DNA of 64,000 nt from Lepidodermella squamata (GCA_047495785.1 JBLDXI010000028.1:1302001-1366000), one strand, 5' to 3'; shown: positions 48,101-59,827, counted from the stretch's first letter. Translations and numbers: made by a program. The notes: generated by a model not told the origin, from the sequence alone.

Positions 48101-49579
48101 ATGTGTCCAAATTCAGAGGTTACTTCACGTATTTCTTAAAAATCAAAGTGAACTACGAAATTTCTCAAAATTTACCTGTCGATTCAGAATCTTCACCCCA
48201 AGGTTTCACAATTTTTCCAAAATTTTCAGACGAAAACATAATTTAAAAAAATTTAAAAACGTGCTTGGTCAAAGTTACAGTATTTAAATTTAATTTTTTG
48301 AATATTTTCTGAAAATATAAGATTAATTTATCGCATTTTTTAGTGCTTGGAGCCTCAGGTGGTATGCTGATATCTACAGCTGTAACGCTGATAGTTACCC
48401 GAAAGTGGCTAATTTTGCCGGCATTATTCGGCGGACTAGCCGGCGATGTGGCCATGGGAGCCGGTTGCAACGTCTACGACGCCTGGGGCGCCTTCTTGGT
48501 CGGCATTTTAGGCGGCATTGTCTACATGACAATTTCCAGGTTCATGGTCAAAATTCGACTTGACGATGTTGTAGACGCAGTTGCAGGTAAAAATTAAAAT
48601 GAATAGAAAATTACCGAAATTTCGGGTTCAATTTTATAGTTCATTTGGGCGGCGGCGTGACCGGCCTGATTGCTCTAGCATTTTTCCATCCTGATACTGG
48701 AATTTTATACAAATGGAATTCCCGATCAATATTGGTGCGTTTTAAACTAATTTTACCAGTATTTTCTTATGATTGTTTTGAGTAGCTTTTGTGCTGGCAA
48801 TGTGTTGGAACATTTTCAATAGCAGCCTGGGCCTCGATGAATACAATGGTCGTATTTTTCTGTCTGACTTGCTTCAAAAAACTACGATTCAGGTCTCGGA
48901 TCGAAAACCGAGGCATGGACTACGCTCATGACCACGAAATTTGCTACCCACCGAAATCGAACCCTTGGCAAGCTTCTGATATTGTCGAGATGAGCGGCAG
49001 TGAAAAGCGAAGAAATGCAATCGTTTCACAATTCGGCGAAAGTGACAAAAATGACGAAATTATTAACGACGAGATGACTTGTGAAATCGTCGATTTAAGT
49101 AAGGTTCTAATCAATTTAAAAAAAAATTTAGAAGAGAAATTCAGATTTTATTGAAATTTTACTATTTTTCAGGCGAAAAAATTCCTGAAAATGTTGCGAC
49201 CGAGCTGTCTCACCATCTATACGAAAATACACCTCTAGTAAGAAAGGAGCCGCCTAAAATTCTGGACCTAGCCTCACGACCTATTCCGACCCCGCCCGAA
49301 AATTCCAAAATTGATCAAGCGGAACAGTTCGTGAAGCCAACCAGGCGTGACGCAGCCGCGATGACTGATAATTGGGACGAAACTCTAAAAATCACCGTTT
49401 CACCGGGGCTGACCCCTGTTACCTCGAAAGACCTGCCTAACTGTGACAAAATGTCTCGACACGCTTCGATGAAATCGCGTCCGGAGACGCCAACAGCTAC
49501 GGTTCGCCGTCTAGCCGACGGAACGTTCGACATCGAAGCGCAATATGTCAATGTTGCAATTCAAGTCACAGAATTATGA
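45191..49579 (+). CDS. AMT-type ammonium transporter (AMT-F)
   Basis: The model starts at ATG 45191 (a second ATG follows at once) and continues [138 protein letters not shown] and GMDYAHDHE. Asp and both pore His are conserved. One intron (46550-48343, 1.8 kb) contains a reverse-oriented LINE. The cytosolic tail is long (about 200 residues), hydrophilic and rich in Pro/Ser/Thr, ending VAIQVTEL. The tail exon joins at IVDLS|EKIPEN. IAERVH, EAGCVR and the extended tail place it with AMT-G rather than B-E. AATAAA is at about 49673. Confidence 0.88.
46550..47965 (-). mobile_element. 5'-truncated non-LTR retrotransposon (LINE, jockey/CR1-like RT) in an AMT-F intron
   Basis: Read on the minus strand the RT motifs are in order: ETIIRNKILDFLLYHSIISA, QHGFMRLKS, IVYLDLAKAFDIVCH, TSGVPQGSVLGPLL, FLLYINDL, KLFADDCKLYI (catalytic FADD), LSIDKCAVLHLG, YKDLGLLIDEKLEFKAHIN, then a C-terminal region ending about 46621. 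One frameshift is needed after LLNWLSY (about 47666). The element is truncated at its 5' end near 47965 and finishes in an (ATTG)n-type tail at 46550-46572, which abuts the intron's donor. The lack of upstream endonuclease and ORF1 fits ordinary LINE 5' truncation. Confidence 0.85.
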
Positions 49580-51070
49580 TTGGATCATCTTTTATCTTTC
49601 GGCCGATAATTTTTTGTCCATTTTGCTTTTCTTGTGGAGTATCGTTACATTTCCCAGCTGTTGTCACAAAAAAATAAAAAGACCCTGGTATTTGTACTAA
49701 ATGCCTTTTGTTCCAATAAAAATCATTTCAGTATAGATTTTCTGCCATATTTGATTGAATTAAAAACATGTGAAGATGTGCTAATCGCATTTAATCGCTC
49801 TTTTTTCTTAATGGCCCACGCCTGGAAGTATAGTTGCGATAACGCCTCAAGGGTTCTTTGAATCTGCTATCAGAGAGCAGGAAAGTATTTAAAAAAGCAT
49901 ATGCTTGAAAATAAATGTGATTCCTTAGCAATTTGAGAGCAATCGAAAGCTTAAAATGATTGAAAACGTTGAAATTTTTCAGTCTCTGTCTATAAATAAT
50001 GTTCTAATAGCTTATGAGAACACATTCGAGAAATAGCAAACAGGAAGTTAATTCTTGTATAGAAAAAAGTGCTCTCGAGGCATCATATAGACCTCTCAGT
50101 TTTCAATTAGAAATCATCCGTCTTACATTTTTCGAAGTCTTGATGAGTTTGTGCGGTTCATGGGTAGAAAAATTAACATTCTCCACCTTCAAAATGACTT
50201 GTGCACGAAACACATAGTAACAGCTAGCAATCTTTATTATATTCTATCCTTTATTCACTAAATACAATAATGTAACCTTGCTATTCACTGCAGGAAAAAA
50301 AATTGGGACAAGCTACGCTCATGGAAAGGCTAATAAAATAACCCGCTATGAGGCCCTATTATCCAGGTGGAACTTTCTCGTTGGTCTCCTTTGTTCTGTA
50401 TCAACCATGCCAAAAGCTATTTATTGTTAACCCAGAATTAATATAGCATTGACCCTAATTAACCCTGATTACTGGTGACTCCGAATATTCGATTGCTGCA
50501 AATTTTGAATTTATTGGGACATCATTCTGGATTTTTCAAGGCGTATAAACTGCGGAAAAAGAATAATTTCCAGTCTCCTCTATATAGGATATTTCGAAAA
50601 AATCGCGGCATAGTTGCCGAAGCGATCAAGCGAAGCGTTGTTTGTATTTCCGCTAATAATACTATCACGCTGCATATCAATATAATAGTTCCCCGTTTTA
50701 TCTCCAGAAAAGCGATCAACGCCTAAAATTATCATTATTATATATCTCGCACAAATATGTTTTTTATCTAAAGCGCAATTCAAGTCAAGAAGTTTTTACG
50801 CATTTTTATATAACGCAGACATCGCGACGCCCGGCATGGGAATAGCATACGTTAGCGAGAGATAACTGTCAAATATTTTTCGTTTAATCTCATTTCAATC
50901 CGATTTTTATTGGCGCCGGGATGGCGAGAGGTTGCTCCCACTTCAAAATATTCTTGCTAATTTTTTGCTCTCAGGATAACTAGGCCAACACTTCCCTGAG
51001 GTTACAAATTGTGGCTTTTATTAATGAGGCCATTTTTTCTGACAGTTTTTCCGTTGCATAGGCAGTTAAC
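49580..51070. other. AMT-F to AMT-G intergenic region
   Basis: 1.5 kb without a supported gene; AT-rich and without obvious repeats. Confidence 0.5.
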
Positions 51071-53749
51071 ATGGTACAACGATTCATCAGTCAGCATTCA
51101 TCCCGGGAAAATGGCACAAATTACACGGAAAAATTGATGCCGCCTGATTTACAGCTCGACGTCCGGAACCGATTGCTGGAGCTCATCGTCAACGACACGG
51201 CAGTTCAGGATGCAGTTGCGGACTTGGTTTGGAAATCGCCGATTTTCAAGGCCTTTCGGGACAATTCTAACGCATATTTCCTCATCGCTATGGCTATTCA
51301 AATTCACGGTAATTGCCGTTTTCGTTCGCCTAAATTTTTCGAAAATAATTTTGCAAAAATAGGGTATTAGTATGTTCATTTGACCTTTAAACTCGGATTT
51401 TCAGTTCATCAGTTATTTTAATGAATTTTTGGAATTTGAACAAAATCGAGCTAAGGATATATCATGAGACGACGAAATGTACTCGTTAAAATGTTCTTTG
51501 TTATTTCCGAATTATAGTTATGCAGTATGGTTTCGCTCTACTTGAAGCAGGCTGTGTTCGAGGCAAAAATGCAACCAGCAGTATGTGGCGAAACTGCGTT
51601 TGCGGTTTCGTGGCCGCTTTCGGCTTTTGGCTGTTCGGATTCCCACTAGCCTTCGGAAAATCAGTTGGAGGATTTTTGGGCACAACTTACTGGGCCTTCC
51701 ACAACATGCCCGACTCGACGGAACGGTACAACGCAAACTTTTGGTTCTTCCAGGTAATTTGTTGGGGAAATCTTGGGTTGGGGTTAGGGTTAGGGTTAGG
51801 CGTGGACTAGGGTTAGGATTGGGTTAGGTTAGGGTTTAAGGCTGGGTCTTAAAATTGGAGATTTGAAACTGATTGAAATAATATTGTACGGAATTCAACG
51901 ACGTTTGGTACTGAATTCAATAATTTGGGAATGATTTCATATCCCAATTTTCTAATTTACTTATTTGTAATTCATTCGATTTTTTCCGCCGAATTTATAG
52001 TACGCTTTTGCGACCACGGCTTCGACAATAATCAGCGGGGCGATTGCTGAACGAGGTCATGCTGTGTTTTTCCTCTTCTCTTCGTTCGTTATGTCATCTC
52101 TTACGTACCCGATTGTGGTCCATTGGTCGTGGCACGATGCTGGTTGGCTGAAATTGGGCACAAGGGGAGAAGAAATCGGTTTCATCGACTTTGCTGGAAG
52201 TGGCGTTGTCCATATGACTGGAGGAGCAGCTTCACTGGCCGCTATTATCCTACTCGGGGCTCGAAGTGGCCGATTTACTTCCAACCACATTGGCCAGCTC
52301 GAATCGTTTGTCGCTCATTCACCGACGGTGAAGAATTAGAAAAAGAATCGAGAAAAAAATTGAATTTTTTATGTTTATTCAGCTAGCGGCGCTAGGGTGT
52401 TTAATCCTATCAACAGGCTTTGTGGCCTTCAACGCTGGTTCGCAGCTTCACGTTGATGCGATCGGAGATTCTCATGCCATTGGTTATGCCGCTACTAATA
52501 CCATGTTTGTTACATTGCAATTTTTTCGATTCATGTTTCAAATTTTTTCCAAAAACAGGCTGGCTGGAGCTGGTGGAATGCTGTCTGTAGCTATTTTCGC
52601 ATTCTGGTAATTTTTTCGCCGCGCCACGCAAATTAATTTATTAAACTTATCTCACGAAAGGCGAACGCGGAAATTCCCATTACTACCACCATTGTGCGGC
52701 AGTTTAGCCGGAAATGTATGGTTTTTCTCAACTTTATTTGAGGTAAAAAATTGAAGAAATAATACATTTAGGTGGCGATATGTGCTGGGTGTGATGTTTT
52801 GACAACTTGGGCCTCAGTAGCCATCGGATGCGTTGCTGGCCTAGTCTACATTTTCGTGTCTTGGCTCGTTGCCAAGATGAAACTGGACGATCCTGTTGAT
52901 GCTGTTGGAGGTATGATAGGAAAATCACACAAATCTTGAGGAAAAATCCAAAAAATTTCCTTATAGTTCATCTCGGGGGAGGACTAACCGGTCTGATTGC
53001 TACGGCTTTGCTGCACCCTGGAATCGGAATATTTTATCATTGGAACATTCGATCTGCACTCGTAAGTTTATTTACTTTGAACTGTCAAAATGAGGCGAAT
53101 CAGGCATGGCAAATCACGAAAGTGGCTCAGTAAAGACCCTTTGAGTGGGGTACTGTTGGAAAGCCCGAGAAAAGGCAAACCTGGTTGTCTATAATAGACA
53201 TCGATCTGCTGCTAAAACGATGCATCTGGGCCTAAATTGAAGCAAGAATCATGAGGAAATAAAATATTTTCAAAAAGCTCGGGCTATCCGCTTTTCGCAC
53301 AGGCTATCCAACGACACCCAACTCAATCCACCCTTTTAGCATTTTGAATCTCATCTATCAAAATAATATGAACTTCACCTGAAAATGCGAATTTTGTGGA
53401 TTATCTGCGTTTTTTTTAGTTTTTGGGCTGGCAAATAGTCGGAGCTGTGGTCATTTTCGCTTGGTCATTTGTGCACACCCTGGTCATATGCGCCATTCTA
53501 CGGTACTTCAAGCTACTCCGAATGACGTCGCCCATTCCAAAAACTCTTCCATCCTTCGACGGAGCGCATAACGACGCCGAAGAAATCGGAATGGACGAAG
53601 CTCACGGCCACGAGCCGGCCTATCCCGAACTCGAATTAACCGTCGCTAGACTCAGCACGTTCTCCGCAAAACGAAATTCATGCCGATGCGAAAGTGACTC
53701 GACAAAAGACGACAGTTGCCCAACAACATGCGCAAGTGGACACATTTGA
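51071..53749 (+). CDS. AMT-type ammonium transporter (AMT-G)
   Basis: The start ATG 51071 (MVQRFISQHSSRENGTNYTE, with an N-terminal sequon NYT) leads to FLIAMAIQIHVMQYGFALLE, AGCVRGKNATSSMWRN, FVAAFGFWLFGFPLAFGKS, TTASTIISGAIAERGHAV, DFAGSGVVHMTGGAASLAAI, LAALGCLILSTGFVAFNAGS, RTRKFPLLPPLCGSLAGN, DDPVDAVGVHLGGG and GMDEAHGHEPAYPE. Pore Asp and both His are intact. Unlike the others it lacks the phase-1 intron after the first membrane segment (CVCGFVAAFG is continuous). The intron at 51753-52000 contains telomere-like repeats. A short intron at about 52506-52559 is inferred from alignment to AMT-F (TNTMLAGAGGML); its donor is non-ideal, and the reading frame is also open through it. AATAAA is at 53831-53836. 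Confidence 0.88.
51775..51839 (+). repeat. Interstitial telomere-like TTAGGG repeats within an AMT-G intron
   Basis: About eight perfect or imperfect units, GGGTTGGGGTTAGGGTTAGG followed by GTTAGGCGTGG, CTAGGGTTAGG, ATTGGGTTAGG and TTAGGGTTT. Most read TTAGGG, one TTAGGC. They lie entirely within the intron after FWFFQ. Confidence 0.75.
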
Positions 53750-53830
53750 ACATCAAAATTGATGATGAATCATTATTTGTCTCCGGTGAATTTTTTATCT
53801 CTTATCACCCATTTTTTTAACGAATTTTAT

Positions 53831-53880
53831 AATAAAAAAAAATTTGATTACAAGCAGGCTTCACTTTATTTGGCGCTTCA
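53831..53880. terminator. Facing poly(A) signals of AMT-G (+) and RacGAP1 (-)
   Basis: AATAAA at 53831-53836 serves the plus strand. TTTATT at 53875-53880 (AATAAA on the minus strand) serves the minus strand. The stops are 307 bp apart, so the two 3' UTRs probably meet or overlap. Confidence 0.6.
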
Positions 53881-54056
53881 AAGCAATTAGTATCGGGTAT
53901 AAGTATATGTCATAAATAAAAACAAAAAAGCGGTATAATATAAGTAAAGGTGGCTAAGGCAGTCTAGCATACAAAAAATCGGCTAACAATCAGAGAAAAG
54001 CAAGCAAGCCTGTTTTTTGTTGTTTTTTACTAAAAAATGAACAATGACTACGCGTT

Positions 54057-56466
54057 TCATCGGTTTTCCTTCCGCGATTTTTTCGACGGATTTGCAGATG
54101 AAAACATGCGAGTTTGTTGCGACGATTCTGGCCGGGAGAAGAACGAACGCACCGTGTGGCCAACTGCGCTGTTTGTTGAGTTGTTCCGCGTGTACTCTTC
54201 GCCGTTTGAACTGCTGCTTTCGGTTTCGGCGAGTGGCGGCCGGGCGCCTGTCGGGGTTTTAGGGTACAGGGACTTCGATTCGAGGCGCAACTGCTTCAGC
54301 CAGTACTCGTTAGGAATGCTTAGCAAAATCTCAAGAGCCTAAAAATAGTCAAAAATTGTTTAATCATGCTGTTATTTTTAAATTACAAAATTATTAAAAT
54401 TTAAAAATTAATAGGGAATTTTGGAGCAATTTTTTTTATTGTTCCGCTAAAAAAAATTTGCATCAAGAAATTCAAAATTTTTAAAAGTACGAATTGGTGA
54501 CTTCAAACACAGTCAATTTCGATCGAATGATTCAATTTTATCCAATCCAAGGCAAATCAAAAATAATTTTCCTTTCTGGTGAATCTTCGAATAGCTGAGA
54601 ATATAAGATTGAGTAAATAATTCAATATTATTTGCCAAAGTTGTTACACAATTGAGTCTATTTTGTTCCCTTTATATGCTGAAATATGGCTCAGAAGAAT
54701 CCTTACCGCAGAAATAAGTTCGGCATCTCGAGTAGCAGCAACTGAGTTTTGGTTCGAGCAAGGCCCGAAGAGGGTCGGCGCCAGAACGCGGGCGAGATTT
54801 TTCACCGGCATATTCGTCGCCGGAGCAGCAGCAACGCGTTGGAGGTGCAGAAGAAGGTAAACCAGCGTATCATGGTGAGCATCCGTCATGTTCTTAACAA
54901 GATCCTTGAAACGACTAGTTTGCTGGTTGGCATCCAAATCTGCGAACAAAATCAATCGATTAACAACTAATTTTACGATTGAAATTAATTATTACCAAGA
55001 GCATTCACAAATTCCTGACGAACTGCGTTAGGAATAACTGGATCGGGCAAGTTATTCAAAAAATCTTTCAACAACCCGGTGATGACGTTGATATCGCGAA
55101 TGAGCGACAAATTAGGCGGAGCCTTGCCCTGGTAGACTTGTTTCTTCAAATCGCGAATTTCGGCCAAAGAGCCACTGAGGCGGTACAGCCCAGACTCGGT
55201 AAGGCCTCGAGTTTCGATCTCATTCACACATTGAATGACGACAGGCGGTACGAAGGGAGGCAGTTCGTTGACATAGCTAGTCAGATTTCGCTCGTCCTGG
55301 TGATTGCCCCAGCGCATTCGAGGCGTTGAAATCGCGGCTGGTGAGTTGACACGTTTGCCCCAGCAAGGCATAGGCGCATCATTTCGGCATTCAGTGTGAA
55401 CCATTTGGCTAGAAAAATTCAGAAGAATGATCATTAAATTGTATTATTAGTCTAGTAAAACTCACCCGCATTCGCCGCAACGAAGCATAACCTGGCCAAA
55501 TCGTGACTTTCTCTGGCAAGTAGCGCAGGTGTGAGATTTAACAACAGTGTCTTGGACGAAAACGTGAGGTTTCGCCAGGCTTGAGCTCGGTGATCTTGTC
55601 AGGGAGGCAAGAGGCTCCAGAACGCGAGTTTCAGACCGGGATCGACGGCCCAGGTTCAACGGACGGCCTTCCTTTGGATTCGGATTTGGATCAACGTGCT
55701 GGGACAGCTTGTTTTCGGTAGATCGGGACCGTCTGCGATTGTTAGGGGAACGTGGCGGTTTGGGCGGGAGCTGAATTGGAATATCCTCAGACGGGAAAAC
55801 AATAGGGTGTTGCTGGTAGTTATCACCCTGAGGGGCTCGGCTGTAAGGACGGCCGGATCTGGTTCGGGATTGATTCAAACTAGTCGGAGCAAATGTGGTG
55901 CTAACGTCGCAAATCATGTCGCGAGAAGCATCGCGATCGCCCTCGTTGTAAATCCACGAGGCTTCCTGTGACTCGTCGAAATCAGCGACATTAGTCGACG
56001 CTCGGCGAACGCTGGCTGCGGAGTTGAAGTTGTTGGTGACATTGCTCAACTCGCGTATGCATTCTTGTTCACGAGCAGGAAGACCTGAAATGCGTTCTTG
56101 ATCGATGATTCCAAGGGCGATCCGAACACGTTTGATATACGCAGCAAATTCGCGTTCCATTTTCTTTTTTTGATTCTTCGTTTCAAACTCCTTCTGCGTG
56201 AATTCATGAATACGATTCTGAAGTTTGCGATTGCTTTCGCGGAACTCGGCGTTTTCCGAACGAAGAGATGCGTTTTCTGAGCGAAGTGCTGCATTTTCTT
56301 CGCGGAGTTTCCGCTTATCTTCACTGAAGCGCATTAGCCAAAGAGCGAGATTGTCCATATCGCCAAGCAAGCCATTGTTGACGTAGTCTATGACGCCGTT
56401 GTAGCTACGTTTCAGATAGTCAAGCTCGGCTAATGCAGAGCAACCGTTTGACGAATTTACTGCCAT
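54057..56466 (-). CDS. RACGAP1: Rac GTPase-activating protein 1 (MgcRacGAP / CYK-4)
   Basis: Four exons: 55466-56466, 54996-55408, 54707-54939 and 54057-54338. The total is 1929 nt, giving 642 aa (human about 632). With the kinesin MKLP1 it forms centralspindlin, which bundles midzone microtubules and directs RhoA during cytokinesis. The N-terminal coiled coil covers about residues 45-115 (ENAALRSENASLRSENAEFR). A Ser/Arg/Pro-rich linker follows. The C1 zinc domain is at about 297-348 (HVFVQD, CATCQRK, CGECGQMVHTEC). The RhoGAP domain follows, with arginine finger R410 in ESGLYRLSG and later LVYLLLHLQRVA and MPVKNLARVLAPTLFGP. The C-terminus ALEILLSIPNEYWLKQ and a disordered tail fit the family. 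The exon 3 donor was set at GCG|GTAAGG so that LISA joins ALEILL. Confidence 0.95.
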
Positions 56467-58259
56467 GGGGTGAGCTAAAAATGGTAAAACCTACTAAACA
56501 AAAGAATTTTAATCAAAATCTGCCTATTTCATATGAGAGACTATAAAATATAAACCTTGAAGTACAGCGTACATCTTAAAAAGATAAAGTAGGTTAGTCT
56601 GGTTATGGTTGCTAAGATGTTGTCAGTTACATGTCATATATTTAATGCAAGGCAATCCAAAGGAAAAGATGGAATTGCCAATCTATAACAGTTGTTGATC
56701 GCTTTCTAACCCGCCGCTAGGAAGAGCTGTTTGAAAACTGGGCAAAAATGACTGGGTCCTCGTCACATGATCAACAATAAGTGGAATACCAGGGACCAGG
56801 GACCAGGGACCAGGGACCAGGGACCAGGGACCAGGGACCAGGGCCAGAAAGCCGATGAAAAATTATTCCTCAACTTCACTTGAGCTAATCAAGACCTCAG
56901 ACCTAAAACCTAAGCTAGCAATTTTCTTGCCGCTACCTCTCCACGAAAAGACAAGGCGCTGTCTACAAGTTTTTTGATTGTGTTACACAAAAGAATTATT
57001 TTGAGACAGGTTTGAAGCATGAAGGATGAAGGAGGGACGAAACGAGACACCAGACACTAGACATGTAGGTGTGGGGAAAACGAAACAAAAATCAGGCAAA
57101 CACAAAGGGAGAGTCTGGAAGCTAGGAACATGTTCCTAACAAATATGGCTGAAAATGGCTCAATGTTAGGAACAAATAAGGACTATGTCGAAATCTTAAC
57201 GCATTTGCAAAATTCATATTAAAATTCGACGCTGAAAAAGGTTTCATTGTGAAATGTATCCGTCGACCTTACATGCTCGCTTCGCTCGCATGGATATGCT
57301 AAAAAATGAATACGTTTTACTCCGCAAAAAAAACAAGTTCCAGGTTCATTGTTAACAAGTTCTTCTTTCTTGAAACAGTATTTTTAGCACTGAAGTAGCT
57401 AGAATAGCTAAAACTTTAATCTAAAGCAAGAAAATCCTGGAAAAATGATATCATAAGATGGTTTGTTTGGATGGGATGTATTGTTCCTAACATTGCGCGA
57501 TTTCCAGCCATATTGTGGGGGCACGGTAGTGCCCTCCGAAGAATGGAGAGGGTCTGGAAAGGACAGCGGCGAAAGGGACATAGCCCAGGATGAAAGAAAA
57601 GAGGCACACCGTTTGCCCCCTATATATACACTTGGGCCAGGTATAAATTTTTTCGCCAAAAATGACCCAACTTTGGGATCGAGGACCAGGACCTTGGAAT
57701 GAGATATATCGAGAAAAAATTATACCATCAGCTAGCTAATGATCTCAGCTATCTAATGGTATAAGTTAATTGGGAAAATTCCTCAGGTAACTTGTACTTT
57801 TGGGTTGCCGCGCAAAGGACATTTTTCCATGATTTTCTAAAAATGAAGGTACCCCCCCTGCCGTTTTGTATTTCGCTCTATAAGCGCTCAGGGCTGATCC
57901 GTGAGGAAGCTATTTCCACATTTAATTCAAAAAATTAATAATTTAAATATTATAAATGTTTATAATACAAATTCCATAAATTTGAAAATTATTTTGGCGG
58001 TATTTTTTTAAAGTATTTTTCGGGCGACCCGCGGAGATAAAGGGGCGAGCGAAACAGGGAGCCGCGCTGACTCAAACGAGGATCGCTTGCAACCGTGGAC
58101 TCGACGTTTTAACAAACTTCCAGCATGATTTGCAATTCCTTGGGATTCTCGGCACACGAGTTTGAGACGAAAATTATTTTTCTAGTTGATACCAGCCAGC
58201 TTGAATGTAGGTACACTCGAAACTCGAAGCTTTAACCTTGGATGTTGGTAGCCCTCATA
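56467..58259. other. Intergenic region upstream of RacGAP1
   Basis: No supported gene. Apart from the 7-bp tandem repeat at 56789-56843, it contains several GTTAGGAAC words (57123, 57164; the complement at 57483). Confidence 0.5.
56789..56843. repeat. Tandem repeat of GGGACCA (7 bp, about 7-8 copies)
   Basis: Perfect head-to-tail copies of CAGGGAC over about 55 bp, a simple minisatellite with no coding role apparent. Confidence 0.85.
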
Positions 58260-58860
58260 CCGTCAACTGGGGTGACTTTACCTAGTGGGGTGACATTGGC
58301 ATGGGTTTTCGTAACTGACTTTCAAATGACCGCGGTGGGCGTGTGTTACATTGAAATATAGTCGATATGGATGTCAATCGAAAGCTGGCAAGACCTGCAG
58401 CCAAACGCAGTTGGCATTTTGACCAAATTGATACGCTCACGAAGCCTATTATCAATTACCTGTAACGAAAGTCACCCCAAACGGCAGTTTCACATATGGG
58501 GTGACTTCGTCGTATGTACTCTCTTCATGAATCCATATTTTTCATGCGACAATGAGTGGGGAAATAAATCATAATAATTAGGCGGCTGGAATTTGGTGAT
58601 CAGACAGGATCGGTAAGGGGATCGGAGGCTGTCAACCAATATAATTTAATCCACGCACGGTAGGATGACATTCAGCTAGGAAAATAGGGCCAAAAGGGTC
58701 AAATAACCGTTCAAAATTATTAGCAGATAAAATAATGTGAAGGTTATTTGAATAAATTCATGTTATTTGCATGTTTTTATGCGTCACGTGATGCTAATAA
58801 AGTCACCCCATTTTGGTACGCCAAAGTGACCCCCACCACTAAAGTCACCCCAGTTGACGG
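58260..58860. mobile_element. 601-bp MITE with 21-bp perfect terminal inverted repeats and TA target duplication
   Basis: The left end CCGTCAACTGGGGTGACTTT (plus A) is exactly complementary to the right end at 58840-58860. TA flanks both sides (58258-58259 and 58861-58862), as in Tc1/mariner/pogo insertions. GTCACCCCA or its complement recurs several times inside. The longest internal ORFs (under 90 aa) do not resemble a transposase. Confidence 0.78.
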
Positions 58861-59555
58861 TACTTTTTTGCGACTGGTCCAGGCATTCGCCCCGAGGTTT
58901 AATTTCGATAAACAGACATCTGTGACAGCTGTGTTGTATGGACCTTTTACGACTATGATTTATGTTGCTTGCTTAATAATTACTCAACTTCAATGCTTAT
59001 TGATGTAAACCGAGGATGGAGATTTCAGGGATATAAAACAGACCGCTCAGTGTCTATCTCACGTTCGATCTTCTGCATAAATCGCATGAATCTTACAAGT
59101 TATACATGTTAACAGGACGCTAACCTTACACGGAACTTATGCCTGTTGATTGTTGAGATAACCAACAATAAAATAAAGAAGAGCCGATCAGACATAACCA
59201 ATCTTTTGAGGCTACGAGAAGTTTGGCATTTGCTAAATGGTGTGTTACGTACACAGGAACTGCTACCGTTAATGTCAAGTTGATAAAAATGAACACCTCC
59301 CACAGATGGAGTATGTTACTGCATGCTGCATAATAAATTTAGATTTCGGCGAACTACCAATTAAAAAGAAATGGCTAAACTCAAAAGTCAACAGATTTAT
59401 TAATAAAGCCTCAGGTTAATGCACGAAAAGCGACAAGTTTGTGAAAATCTATCGCAACCCGTCAACAAGTAAGTAAACAGTATTTTTACTTGAATCGTCG
59501 AACGTATTACTTCGCATCGCGTCAATAGGTCTTTTGACAGGCTTTTCCCGCGATA

Positions 59556-59596
59556 GTTTGTATCTTGTTCTAAATTGTCCGCGCTTCTACTAAAGA
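59556..59596. repeat. 41-bp direct repeat, copy 1
   Basis: GTTTGTATCTTGTTCTAAAT... matches 59743-59783 with a single T/C mismatch; the copies are 187 bp apart. Confidence 0.8.
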
Positions 59597-59742
59597 CAAA
59601 TATGTAAAAAGTCATTCCCCGCAAACGAATTAGTCGAATGCGGACGAAGATACCTCTCCTCTCCGCATCTCGTCCGAAATAAGCCATATGTTTTAGTATT
59701 GATTCGAAGAAAAACTTTATTGTTCGGGGGGTGTGGGGGCTT

Positions 59743-59783
59743 GTTTGTATCTTGTTCTAAATCGTCCGCGCTTCTACTAAAGA
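59743..59783. repeat. 41-bp direct repeat, copy 2
   Basis: Second copy of 59556-59596. It ends shortly before the left arm of the 148-bp inverted repeat. Confidence 0.8.
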
Positions 59784-59827
59784 AAAAAACTTCTTTAGCA
59801 GAATTTAGCCTCCGAAAACTACATCAT

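Noticed and set aside
52506-52559. Continuous reading through TNTMFVTLQFFRFMF in AMT-G
   Set aside because: It is open, but alignment with AMT-F (TNTVLGASGGML) indicates an intron of about 54 bp here; the extra residues would interrupt a membrane helix. Kept as an uncertainty in the AMT-G entry.
54644-54706. RILLSHISAYKGNKIDSIV extension of the RacGAP1 third exon
   Set aside because: GTAAGG after GCG is a strong donor, and splicing there joins the conserved ALEILLSIPNEYW segment; the extension is intronic.
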